A stretch of DNA of 64,000 nucleotides from Bacillus sp. NTK034 (lineage in GTDB: Bacteria > Bacillota > Bacilli > Bacillales > Cytobacillaceae): contig NZ_JAFKOJ010000009.1 of assembly GCF_017303275.1 (NCBI RefSeq), positions 186,001-250,000 of the forward strand, given 5' to 3'. The number at the start of each line of letters is the position of its first letter. Position 1 is the stretch's first letter. Positions 34,757 through 41,950 of the stretch are shown here, in pieces. The position numbers and the translations under genes were made by a program. Below the pieces are notes generated by a model. The model made no database searches. It saw only the letters and a list, made by a program, of their open reading frames with translations, and was not told where the DNA came from.

Positions 34757-35629
34757 TTATAACCTCATTTCTTTTTGGTTTAATCCGATTAAAATATCGG
34801 CGTCGATGGTGATTTGGCTTCTCCTGGTGATAAATGCATCCAAAGCTTTCTCATTTGAATCCCAGGCAAGCGGAGACATCTGCACTAAATGTGTCCGTTC
34901 GCTTTTATCCAACTCTCTTGCATCCGTCACAGTGATTTTGTCAGTAAGAGTAAAATGCTTTTTAAAAAGAGAAAGGGTTTCATCATTCTTGTAAAGACTT
35001 TTCTCTTTGCTTCCATGAATGGCATCCCGCAGCTCTTTTAAATGGGCAGCTCGCGGAACCACCTTAATGATGAGCCCATCTGGAGCCAAGATCCTTTTAA
35101 ACTCCTCGTAATTAGAAGGAGAAAAGATATTTAAAATCATGTTCATAGAGTGATCTGCCAGAGGAGATTTTGCCAGATCCCCGACAAGCCAAATTGAATG
35201 TTTATAACTTTTTGCAGCCTGAGCAATACCGGCTTTGGATAAATCCAGGCCAATGCCTGTCACTGTTCCGTTTCTGGAATTGCCCAAAATTTTATCCAAA
35301 TGGGATCCTTCACCGCATCCTGCATCAAGGATAAAGGCAGGGGTGTCAGAATTGGCGGAATAGGTGTCAATTACGGCTGATATCTTCTCATGAAGTCGTT
35401 TAAAAAGGTCACTCTCCATAATGATTTTCTTCCTGGCTTCAAATAAGGCTTTATTGTAACGGCTCTTCGGTGAATGGCTGAGCATGTTCACATAGCCATG
35501 GTGTGAAATATCAAAGGTATGCCTGTTTGGGCAAATCAGGCTTTTCGATTGAACAACCTGCAGTGATTTCTCACAGAGCGGGCATCTAAGTGCATTTCCG
35601 AAATTTTTATATTTTGCATGATTCTCCAT
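34757..35629 (-). CDS. rlmA: 23S rRNA (guanine-N1)-methyltransferase, RlmA/TlrB family
   Basis: A 290-residue protein with the family's N-terminal zinc finger (C16, C19, C33, H37), the FDISHHGYVNML segment and a SAM-binding motif ILDAGCGEGSHLD. RlmA-I methylates G745 and RlmA-II/TlrB G748 in the exit tunnel, where macrolides bind; Gram-positive homologues such as YxjB are of the second type. ATG 35629 follows GAAAGGAAG; a longer frame from 35701 runs through a terminator stem and is rejected. It is the first gene after an attenuated leader encoding an ErmDL-like peptide and is co-transcribed with the ABC-F gene. Confidence 0.9.
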   Translation of the reverse strand: MENHAKYKNFGNALRCPLCEKSLQVVQSKSLICPNRHTFDISHHGYVNMLSHSPKSRYNKALFEARKKIIMESDLFKRLHEKISAVIDTYSANSDTPAFILDAGCGEGSHLDKILGNSRNGTVTGIGLDLSKAGIAQAAKSYKHSIWLVGDLAKSPLADHSMNMILNIFSPSNYEEFKRILAPDGLIIKVVPRAAHLKELRDAIHGSKEKSLYKNDETLSLFKKHFTLTDKITVTDARELDKSERTHLVQMSPLAWDSNEKALDAFITRRSQITIDADILIGLNQKEMRL

Positions 35630-35647
35630 TTTTCTTCTTCCTTTCAA

Positions 35648-35676
35648 TAAAAAAATCACAGGCATCTGCCTGTGAT
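35648..35676 (-). terminator. leader terminator T3, just before rlmA
   Basis: Read on the minus strand: ATCACAGGCA-GA-TGCCTGTGAT followed by TTTTTTT, with the rlmA ribosome binding site right after. A terminator placed here blocks the operon unless prevented, typical of an attenuator. Confidence 0.8.
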
Positions 35677-35782
35677 TCAGAGTAAAGGGAAGAGGACCCA
35701 TCCTTATTCGGTTAGGGGCTGATCAGGAGCCGTCAGCAAATAAACCTTCCTTTTGCTTGTCTATGGAAAGACGTATAGACAT

Positions 35783-35814
35783 AAAAAAAAGAAAGGCAGA
35801 AAAATCCGCCTTTC
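35783..35814 (-). terminator. leader terminator T2
   Basis: Minus strand: GAAAGGC / GCCTTTC stem, extended by further pairs, followed by nine Ts. It is the middle of three terminators between the leader peptide and rlmA. Confidence 0.8.
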
Positions 35815-35824
35815 CATTCATATC

Positions 35825-35852
35825 AAAAATTGCCACAGATAACTGGCAATTT
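35825..35852 (-). terminator. leader terminator T1
   Basis: Minus strand: perfect 9-base stem AAATTGCCA / TGGCAATTT with an 8-base loop and a short T-run. Upstream, CTCTGTT and AACAGAG (35927-35946) can pair, and AACAGA can alternatively pair with TCTGT near 35909-35914, giving mutually exclusive structures. Confidence 0.7.
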
Positions 35853-35963
35853 AAGAAATAACACCAAAATGGGCTATTTCAATATGAACTGAAGATTATT
35901 AAAAAAGGACAGACTAATCCCGTTTACTCTGTTAACACAAACAGAGCCTTTGAACGTATTAAA

Positions 35964-36008
35964 TTACTGGTTCAAAGTTGGGAATCGAAGTCTCATCGCG
36001 TGTGTCAT
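35964..36008 (-). CDS. ErmDL-like macrolide-sensing leader peptide
   Basis: A 14-codon frame, MTHAMRLRFPTLNQ, preceded by AGGAGG at the right distance and by a consensus sigma-A promoter. It differs at one residue from the ErmD leader peptide as I know it (MTHSMRLRFPTLNQ), in which macrolide-bound ribosomes stall at the R-L-R motif. Here it heads an operon of rlmA and an ABC-F gene instead of an erm methyltransferase. Three terminators fill the 334 bases between its stop and rlmA. Stalling here would be expected to alter RNA folding and allow readthrough. Confidence 0.9.
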   Translation of the reverse strand: MTHAMRLRFPTLNQ

Positions 36009-36047
36009 TTTTTAATAATCCTCCTAAAATAATTAGATACATTGGTC

Positions 36048-36076
36048 ATTATAAATTCATCTATTAAAAAAGTCAA
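36048..36076 (-). promoter_or_regulatory. sigma-A promoter of the leader-rlmA-ABC-F operon
   Basis: On the minus strand TTGACT (36076-36071), a 17-base spacer, and a perfect TATAAT (36053-36048). It lies 40 bases upstream of the leader peptide start, so transcription would be constitutive and control falls on the attenuator. Confidence 0.85.
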
Positions 36077-36139
36077 AGGTTCCTCCGAATTTTAAAAAGA
36101 AGGAAGGGGAAAATTACTCTTTGAAATGGAGGAAATCTG

Positions 36140-36643
36140 ATGAATAAATTCTTGATTTTAACGGTATTTTTTGCATTTTTTGCACTTCAAATAAATGCAG
36201 CGCATGCAGCTTCTCTTTCCTATCCCTGCAGCATTGTGCTGGAGCCTGTAAAAGATATCCCGAATATCCAGGGGACAGCTCTTATAACTAAAGTGAAGAA
36301 ACCATATTCAGATATGCCGGGGAGTCCTGTCAGAGAACGGACAGCTATTGGAGTCTACGCTGACTGGATGCCCTTGCCTTCAGCATTTGGCGATTATGAT
36401 CAATATGAAGGGTTTGCACAAATACCTGGTGTGATCAGCTGGAGATTTAAAATGTATCCTGTTAAAGAAGATCAGCCAAGCTGGTTTGGCGGCTTCCCAT
36501 TGGCCGGAAAGTTTGACGAAATATCCGCAGAACTTTCTGCTGATGCAATCGTGCAATTGCGCCTTTCCAATTCCCGTTCCGGTAATCTGGGACCGGCAGT
36601 TTTACAAAATACATTAAAGGGATGCGGAAAGCAGGAAGGATAA
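36140..36643 (+). CDS. secreted protein of unknown function
   Basis: A 167-residue protein with a clear signal peptide (KFLILTVFFAFFALQINAAHA, cleavage near AHA-A). The mature part is a compact beta-rich domain with many Pro, Trp and Gly and two cysteines far apart (YPCSI and KGCGK), which could form a disulfide. I recognise no family. TGGAGGAAA precedes the ATG. The gene is divergent from the rlmA leader; the intergenic 64 bases hold that promoter. Confidence 0.65.
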   Translation: MNKFLILTVFFAFFALQINAAHAASLSYPCSIVLEPVKDIPNIQGTALITKVKKPYSDMPGSPVRERTAIGVYADWMPLPSAFGDYDQYEGFAQIPGVISWRFKMYPVKEDQPSWFGGFPLAGKFDEISAELSADAIVQLRLSNSRSGNLGPAVLQNTLKGCGKQEG

Positions 36644-36711
36644 TGCATTAGCAATCCTTAATTATAATGAGGGAGTATATTTTATCAGAAGGGATATAGA
36701 GTGAGAAACCA

Positions 36712-37557
36712 ATGATATTAGAGTTAAGAGAACTAAATGAGAAAGATATCCCCGGACTGATTGATCTGTCGGCTTCAGTTGGCTGGGATTATGACGAACA
36801 TGAGGTTGAAACCCTGTTGAGGTCCGGCAGAGTTTTCGGACATAAAAATGCTGAGGACAGGATTGTTTCCAGTGCAGCTATCATTCGTTATGATACTAAT
36901 TTGGCCTCTATCGGCATGGTTATTGTTCATGAGGATTATCGAGGACTTGGGCTGGGAAAGGAAGCTGCTCAAACGTGTGCATCCAGTGTACCCGCCGATA
37001 TTGCTGTCATGTTAATTGCGACAAAGGAAGGAAAGCCTTTGTATGAAAAAATGGGCTTTATCACTGTGGATTTTATTCACAAATTTATTTGTGATGAGTT
37101 TGCTTCCGATAAGTCTGCAGATGGAATTTCTATTGAAGCCTTTATCCAGGCAGATTTTCCGAAAATCCTCGAAATAGATGCTGCTGCCTTTGGCGATAAG
37201 CGAAGCGTTTTTCTCCGCAATCGAATCAGCCAGTCCAAACAATGTCTTGTTGCTAAAAATAATAATGGAGAAATCATTGGATATGGATTATCCATACAGG
37301 GGCTAGTCAATTTAATACTCGGACCCATTGCAGCAGCTGATTCAGAAACCGCTGCTTTAATCGCAGGAAAATTGGCTTTACATCATAAAGGGAAGCTGCG
37401 AATTGATGTTCCAGAGGGAAGAACGGATTTTATGTCTTTTTTGGAGCGAAGCGGTTTTGTTAAAGCAAATACTCCACCAGTCATGATGAAAAATTCAGCG
37501 GCTATGCCGCAGAGGAACCATTCCTTATATGCAATTGCTTCGCAGGCTTTTGGATAG
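36712..37557 (+). CDS. two-domain GNAT acetyltransferase
   Basis: A 281-residue protein. The N-terminal GNAT domain (1-135) has IGMVIVHEDYRGLGLGKEAAQTC, the acetyl-CoA-binding stretch. The C-terminal domain (about 150-270) matches the Acetyltransf_18-type partner often fused to it (YGLSIQGLVNLILGPIAAAD, LRIDVPEG). Substrate unknown. The ATG is preceded by GAGTGAGA, a weak ribosome binding site. Confidence 0.8.
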   Translation: MILELRELNEKDIPGLIDLSASVGWDYDEHEVETLLRSGRVFGHKNAEDRIVSSAAIIRYDTNLASIGMVIVHEDYRGLGLGKEAAQTCASSVPADIAVMLIATKEGKPLYEKMGFITVDFIHKFICDEFASDKSADGISIEAFIQADFPKILEIDAAAFGDKRSVFLRNRISQSKQCLVAKNNNGEIIGYGLSIQGLVNLILGPIAAADSETAALIAGKLALHHKGKLRIDVPEGRTDFMSFLERSGFVKANTPPVMMKNSAAMPQRNHSLYAIASQAFG

Positions 37558-37572
37558 GGGAATGTTGATATG

Positions 37573-37700
37573 GGCTATACGCAAATAAATAGTTTTATCC
37601 GCAAGTAAAATAGGGCTATGTGCAAATAAAATATTTTATCCGAAAGTAAATTTGGTCTATCCGCACGTAAATTTCACTTGCACGTCAATACTGCTTATAT
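37573..37700. repeat. degenerate tandem repeat of about 20/41 bp
   Basis: Units near GCAAATAAATAGTTTTATCC and GCAAGTAAAATAGGGCTATG alternate, giving a 40-41-bp higher period with starts at 37573, 37614 and 37654. The half-unit CGCAAGTAAA recurs five to six times with changes. No gene or spacers are present. Confidence 0.7.
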
Positions 37701-37751
37701 AGCTCTGAAAAACGGCTGCGGGAAGTCCAATCTCCATGCAAAATCATAAAA

Positions 37752-37786
37752 AAACGGCTTAATCTCAGGATTAAAGCCGTTTTTTT
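37752..37786. terminator. bidirectional terminator between acetyltransferase and EamA genes
   Basis: AACGGCTT-AATC / GATTA-AAGCCGTT with a 4-base loop, seven Ts on one side and a run of seven As on the other, so it can stop transcription from both convergent genes. Confidence 0.85.
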
Positions 37787-37809
37787 ATGTGTTTAACTCT
37801 AATTTTCGC

Positions 37810-38679
37810 CTAGATTATCAGCAGAGCCGTTCCGATCGTAATCAAAATGGCACCTCCAATTGTGTTCATTGCCGGTTTCTCTTTTAAAATAATAAAGCTT
37901 AAAATCATTGTCAGCACCACACTGAATTTATCGATGGGGTTGACGACACTAACCTTTCCGATGGAAAGAGCGCCGAAATAGCACAGCCAGGATAATCCGG
38001 TTGCAGCTCCCGAGAGGAAAAGAAATAAATAAGACTTTTTCGAAATGCTTTTAAGCTCCTTAAAGGTCCCCTGAAAAAACACAATTCCCCAGGCGAAAAG
38101 AATGATAACCACAGTCCTGATGAAAGTAGCCACATTGGAGTCGACGTCTTCAATTCCTATTTTCGCTAAAATATTGGTGGCTGCCGCAAATACAGCTGAA
38201 AGGACTGCGAGAAAAATATACGATTTTGTATTGAATACTTTCTTCTTGCGGCTCTTTTTCCGGTCTTTGCCGATTAAAACAAAGGTTCCAATGGAGATAA
38301 TGACTCCCCCTGAAACGACCAAAGCTGTGGCGGGCTCCCTGAGAATAATAAATGATAGCAGGATGGTTAAGACGACGCTCGACTTATCAATGGGAACTAC
38401 TTTTGATACATCGCCGATCTGAATGGCTTTAAAGAAGCAAATCCAGGATAAGCCTGTTGTCAGGCCAGAAAGAACGAGAAATATGTACGATTTTACAGAA
38501 ATAGTCAAGATGCTTTCCGTTTCCCCTGTAATGACAACCATAAGATAGGCCATGATGACCACCACAATCGTCCTGACTGCAGTAGCCAGGTTGGAATCAA
38601 CTTTTTCAATGCCAATTTTTGCGAGAATGGCTGTGAAGGATGCAAAAACGGCGGCCAGCAGAGCTAAAATAATGCTCAT
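37810..38679 (-). CDS. EamA (DMT) family transporter
   Basis: A 289-residue protein with ten membrane helices in two repeats. Repeat 1: VFASFTAILAKIGIEKVDSNLATAVRTIVV and GLTTGLSWICFFKAIQIGDVSKVVPIDKSSVVLT. Repeat 2 repeats both motifs (VFAAATNILAKIGIEDVDSNVATFIRT, GAATGLSWLCYFGAL). ATG 38679 is chosen because TGGAG is then 9 bases upstream; ATG 38685 is too near. Exports or imports an unknown metabolite. Confidence 0.85.
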   Translation of the reverse strand: MSIILALLAAVFASFTAILAKIGIEKVDSNLATAVRTIVVVIMAYLMVVITGETESILTISVKSYIFLVLSGLTTGLSWICFFKAIQIGDVSKVVPIDKSSVVLTILLSFIILREPATALVVSGGVIISIGTFVLIGKDRKKSRKKKVFNTKSYIFLAVLSAVFAAATNILAKIGIEDVDSNVATFIRTVVIILFAWGIVFFQGTFKELKSISKKSYLFLFLSGAATGLSWLCYFGALSIGKVSVVNPIDKFSVVLTMILSFIILKEKPAMNTIGGAILITIGTALLII

Positions 38680-38836
38680 AGACATGATCTCCATTTCTTC
38701 AATGGGATGATTATATACATTTTATTTTGCTGAAGTGCATATAGAATATTCTCTGATTTAATTATTATTATTTATAAAATTCTGTTTTCTTGTTGAGTAT
38801 TCTATATTATAGTTTGGTTAAGCAAGGAGGCAGGAA

Positions 38837-39067
38837 ATGGATCCTATTGATAAAAGAAATCGCTTGGATGAAGAACCATTTAGTTTTCGGGTAAATAAGA
38901 ATAGCACAGTATTTCTTGATTATAATGGAAAACAAGTGAAAATTCTCAAAGGAATAGAGGCAGAGAAGTTTCTAAAAAAAATGAATGATGCGGAAGATGA
39001 AAAGAGCAGGCAATTAATCATGGCGAAGATAACGGGGAATTTTAAACGGGGAAATGAACGGTTGTAA
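38837..39067 (+). CDS. small conserved-looking protein, 76 aa, function unknown
   Basis: A charged soluble protein (DPIDKRNRLDEEPFSFRV, then FLDYNGKQVKILKGIEAEKFLKKM and a Lys/Arg-rich tail). AAGGAGG lies 8 bases before the ATG and a strong terminator follows 9 bases after the stop, so it is a well-formed single-gene unit. I do not recognise a family. Confidence 0.65.
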   Translation: MDPIDKRNRLDEEPFSFRVNKNSTVFLDYNGKQVKILKGIEAEKFLKKMNDAEDEKSRQLIMAKITGNFKRGNERL

Positions 39068-39075
39068 TGGCTTTG

Positions 39076-39114
39076 AGCTGAAGCAGCAGTGCCAATTGGT
39101 ACTGCTGTTTCAGC
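39076..39114 (+). terminator. terminator after the 76-aa gene
   Basis: AGCTGAAGCAGCAGT pairs with ACTGCTG-TTTCAGCT (one or two mismatches); the loop GCCAATTGGT is itself symmetric. Ts follow. Confidence 0.75.
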
Positions 39115-39134
39115 TTTATTATGTAAGTGGAATT

Positions 39135-39506
39135 CTATCTGTGCTGGTCGAAAAGAATAGCGTTGCCATCCGGATCTTCGAGGGTGAAACTTGCAGGGCC
39201 GGAGCCTGACTCATTCGCTTCATTTATGATATGAATCCCTTGTTCCTTCAGCTGCTTTTGAAGCTCCCGAATGTCAGTAAATCCCTCTAAATTTTCTGCG
39301 TTTTGGTTCCATCCAGGGTTAAAAGTAAGGATGTTTTTCTCGAACATGCCCTGGAATAGGCCTATCACACAGTTATCATTCTTTAGGATCAGCCAATTTT
39401 GCTCAATATTCCCGCTGAGTGCTTCAAACCCTAGTTTTTCGTAAAATTCCTTTGACTTCTTAATATCTTTAACGCTTAGACTTACTGAAAATGCTCCCAG
39501 TTTCAT
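39135..39506 (-). CDS. VOC family (glyoxalase/bleomycin resistance-fold) protein
   Basis: A 123-residue protein with paired beta-alpha-beta modules: FSVSLSVKDIKKSKEFYEKLGFEAL at the start and GPASFTLEDPDGNAILFDQH at the end. Such single-domain proteins are often metal enzymes or drug-binding proteins working as dimers. TTGGAGGATCT precedes the ATG. Substrate unknown. Confidence 0.85.
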   Translation of the reverse strand: MKLGAFSVSLSVKDIKKSKEFYEKLGFEALSGNIEQNWLILKNDNCVIGLFQGMFEKNILTFNPGWNQNAENLEGFTDIRELQKQLKEQGIHIINEANESGSGPASFTLEDPDGNAILFDQHR

Positions 39507-39595
39507 AGATCCTCCAAGGTATTAGTTTTTATATAATTCAGACAACACACTTTGAGTTTAATCGAAGCCATTTTATAAAGCAATAGAGTTGTCCT

Positions 39596-39622
39596 AAAAA
39601 AAGCGGCTGGCGCCGCTTTTTA
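39596..39622 (-). terminator. terminator of the phospholipase-like gene
   Basis: Minus strand: AAAAAGCGGC-GCCA-GCCGCTTTTTTT, overlapping the stop codon of the small phospholipase-like gene. Confidence 0.8.
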
Positions 39623-39913
39623 ATACAGTCTTCTTCTCCGAAACCGGCTGCAGGTAAAATCGGTTTGGAGTTTCATATAAATATAAATGATCGTCGCAAT
39701 TGTTCCTTCTTCGCCGTGCCTGTTTGTCTTAGGCTTAAGGCATCTGAGGAATTCCTGGTCACAGCTGCATTTTGATCTCCCGCTTCCCCAGCATTTGTCA
39801 TGTGCCTTGCAGCAGTCATCCACGCCATTGATAGGGGCATCTGGTCCGCTGCATCCGGGACCGCACCATCTGTAGCCGGGGAAAAGGCAAGGAATCTGTT
39901 TTCTTCTTGTCAA
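39620..39913 (-). CDS. small phospholipase A2-like protein
   Basis: A 97-residue cysteine-rich protein. W16-C-G-P-G-C-S-G resembles the PLA2 calcium loop (Y/W-CGxG) and D33-C-C-K-A-H38-D39-K-C is the catalytic helix motif with the His-Asp pair. The opening LFPGYRWCGPGCSGP also matches the PLA2-like domain of parvovirus VP1 and its small bacterial relatives. The tail is basic (RFRRRRLY), suiting membrane contact. There is no signal peptide, so release by lysis, or a spore location, is possible. The start is TTG after AAAGAGGG. Confidence 0.75.
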   Translation of the reverse strand: MTRRKQIPCLFPGYRWCGPGCSGPDAPINGVDDCCKAHDKCWGSGRSKCSCDQEFLRCLKPKTNRHGEEGTIATIIYIYMKLQTDFTCSRFRRRRLY

Positions 39914-40086
39914 TAGTATCCCTCTTTTAATTTCAATTTAATTATAGATATGGCATAACCCTAGTTGTGGTGTGGTTACATATCTACTAAATGAAGATTG
40001 TTTTCGGATAAAGGGCAGGGGCCCATACCCCATAGGCAACTGACGCATATCCTTTACTGTAGACAAATATAGAGGAGGAGTTCCGT

Positions 40087-40368
40087 TTGGATTATCAATA
40101 TCAGCACATGCCAGTGGCACAGGAGTATGTCCCGCACAATGGCGTGTATTTCACTGACCATCGAGTCCGGCCTGGATTTGGAATCGGAAGGCCCGGATTT
40201 GGTTTTGGGCGTCCGGGATTCGGGTTCGGAGGACCTGGTTTTGGACTTGGACTTGGATTTTTAGGGGGGCTAGCGACCGGAGCATTGCTTACACCCGGCC
40301 CGGGATTTGGATATCCATACTACCCTTACCCGCCATACCCGTATCCGCCATATCCTTACTATTATTAA
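40087..40368 (+). CDS. Gly/Pro/Tyr-rich repeat protein, coat-like
   Basis: A 93-residue low-complexity protein. Residues about 28-58 hold repeats of [R/G]PGFG[I/F/L]G, followed by a small hydrophobic Gly/Ala stretch and a tail built from YPYYPYPPYPYPPYPYYY. Such sequences occur in spore coat and exosporium-associated proteins and may be cross-linked through tyrosine. TTG 40087 follows GGAGGAG by 7 bases. It is next to the phospholipase-like gene but divergent. Confidence 0.75.
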   Translation: MDYQYQHMPVAQEYVPHNGVYFTDHRVRPGFGIGRPGFGFGRPGFGFGGPGFGLGLGFLGGLATGALLTPGPGFGYPYYPYPPYPYPPYPYYY

Positions 40369-40374
40369 AGGGGT

Positions 40375-40407
40375 AGAGCTTTGTCCTTGGGCAGGGCTCT
40401 TTTTTTA
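40375..40407 (+). terminator. terminator after the Gly-rich gene
   Basis: AGAGC and GCTCT with inner wobble pairs close a hairpin followed by seven Ts, 7 bases after the stop. Confidence 0.65.
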
Positions 40408-40446
40408 ATTGATTTAATTTTGATGTGTAATAATGAGTGTAAGAGC

Positions 40447-40605
40447 ATGATTAAACAGGATATCCTGAGGAATGTCAGTTCAAGGGAGGATGCAAGTTTG
40501 TATCAAGTATATTTCGATGTAGAGGTAAAAGAAGAGGTGCCTGAAGCAGTATTTTTAGATTACAACTTACGGAAAAAGTGTACAAAAAATCGTCAGGACC
40601 ACTAA
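40447..40605 (+). CDS. small acidic protein, 52 aa, function unknown
   Basis: A short frame (IKQDILRNVSSREDASLYQVYFDVEVKEEVPEAVFLDYN, basic end). The ribosome binding site is weak (GTAAGAG), so the start is uncertain; an in-frame TTG at 40381 lies in a terminator stem and is rejected. It could be a real small gene or chance. Confidence 0.35.
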   Translation: MIKQDILRNVSSREDASLYQVYFDVEVKEEVPEAVFLDYNLRKKCTKNRQDH

Positions 40606-40817
40606 TCTGAACAGTTTCTCAAGCATTCCGCCAGCTCCTTTCGATTGTGCATAGTTTTATTCTAAGTGTTCTTTATTAATAGAATATAATTGGCCTGTAA
40701 ATTTTTTGTTAAATGAAGTTTGAGGGGGAACTGATATCCCTTTTTCTATGAGCTGAAGCAGCTCTATTCCTCTATTTTATTGAATTTGATATTCTTAAAG
40801 AAAAGGGGGAGAAGGGA

Positions 40818-41933
40818 ATGAACAAAGTCTATCTCGATTACAATGCAAGCACACCTTTGGCACCAGAGGTTATAGATGCCATGAGTCCATTGCTGACGGA
40901 CTTTTACGGAAATCCTTCCGCATTGCATTGGGCTGGGCAGCCAGTAAAAGAGAAGCTGAAGATTGCAAGGAAACAGGCAGCTGGCTTGTTGTCATGTTCG
41001 CCGGAAGAGGTTATTTTTACAAGCGGCGGAAGTGAAGCGAATAATTTGGCTATAAAGGGCTATTATTATAAACATCTGGAAAAAGGCAAACACATCATTA
41101 CGTCAAAAATAGAGCATCCTGCCATCGTGGAGCCCCTGAAATTTCTGGAGCGCCTGGGTGCAGAAATTACCATGGTGGATGTAGATGCATATGGGATGGT
41201 TTCTCCCGAGGCAATTGAAGATGCGATTCGGGAAGAGACAATCCTGATCACCATCATGCATTCAAACAATGAAGTGGGGACCCTTCAGCCGATTGAAGAA
41301 ATAGGGGAAATCGCCAGAAGACACAGGATCGCTTTTCATACCGATGCGTCTCAATCTGTGGGCAAGGTACCTGTTGATGTTAATCTCCTGAATGTGGATA
41401 TGCTCACGATAGCGGGTCATAAACTGTATGCTCCTAAAGGAATTGGCGCCTTATATATCAGAAAGGGCATAAAGCTTGAGCCGCTCATTCATGGGGCCGG
41501 ACACGAGTTTGGAGTGCGTGCAGGAACAGAGAACACACTGCTTGCAGCCGGGCTTGGCAAAGCCTGTGAGTTAGCTCAGGAGCACGCAAGGGACCGGAAG
41601 CTTGCTGACTTAACGAATTATTTCTGGGTTCAATTGAAGGAGGCATTTGGTGATGAGGTAGTCCTTAACGGCCATGAAGAAAAACGGCTGCCGAATACCC
41701 TGAATGTCAGTTTTGTCAATCGGGTTGGCCAGGATATTTTAGCCGCCATCCCACAGCTTGCTGCCTCTACAGGATCTGCCTGCCATTCAGGCAAAGTTGA
41801 ATTGTCCCCTGTTTTGAGGGAAATGAAGGTTCCTGAACATGTGGGAATGGGTGCTGTCAGATTCAGTCTTGGAAGATATACGGCAAAAGAGGACCTCGAT
41901 CAGGCAGTTTCCTGGCTGAAAGAAATATTATAA
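40818..41933 (+). CDS. cysteine desulfurase family protein (NifS/IscS-like)
   Basis: A 371-residue class V PLP enzyme. It has VYLDYNASTPLAPEV, TSGGSEANNLAIKG, HTDASQSVGKVPVD, the PLP lysine in AGHKLYAPKG, RAGTEN and the catalytic-loop cysteine in STGSACHSG. Group I/II assignment is unclear; GAGHEFGVRAGTEN differs from the GGGQERGLRSGT of housekeeping IscS. It stands alone, with no IscU, ThiI or MnmA neighbour, so its sulfur acceptor is not evident. AAAGGGGGAG precedes the ATG. A selenium-supplying role is conceivable given the UGA gene 2 kb away, but nothing here shows it. Confidence 0.85.
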   Translation: MNKVYLDYNASTPLAPEVIDAMSPLLTDFYGNPSALHWAGQPVKEKLKIARKQAAGLLSCSPEEVIFTSGGSEANNLAIKGYYYKHLEKGKHIITSKIEHPAIVEPLKFLERLGAEITMVDVDAYGMVSPEAIEDAIREETILITIMHSNNEVGTLQPIEEIGEIARRHRIAFHTDASQSVGKVPVDVNLLNVDMLTIAGHKLYAPKGIGALYIRKGIKLEPLIHGAGHEFGVRAGTENTLLAAGLGKACELAQEHARDRKLADLTNYFWVQLKEAFGDEVVLNGHEEKRLPNTLNVSFVNRVGQDILAAIPQLAASTGSACHSGKVELSPVLREMKVPEHVGMGAVRFSLGRYTAKEDLDQAVSWLKEIL

Positions 41934-41950
41934 GAGATCTGGGCAGCCGT

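Noticed and set aside
35630-35701. Longer N-terminus for the RlmA protein
   Set aside because: The extra 24 codons run through a perfect terminator stem; ATG 35629 has the ribosome binding site and starts at the zinc finger.
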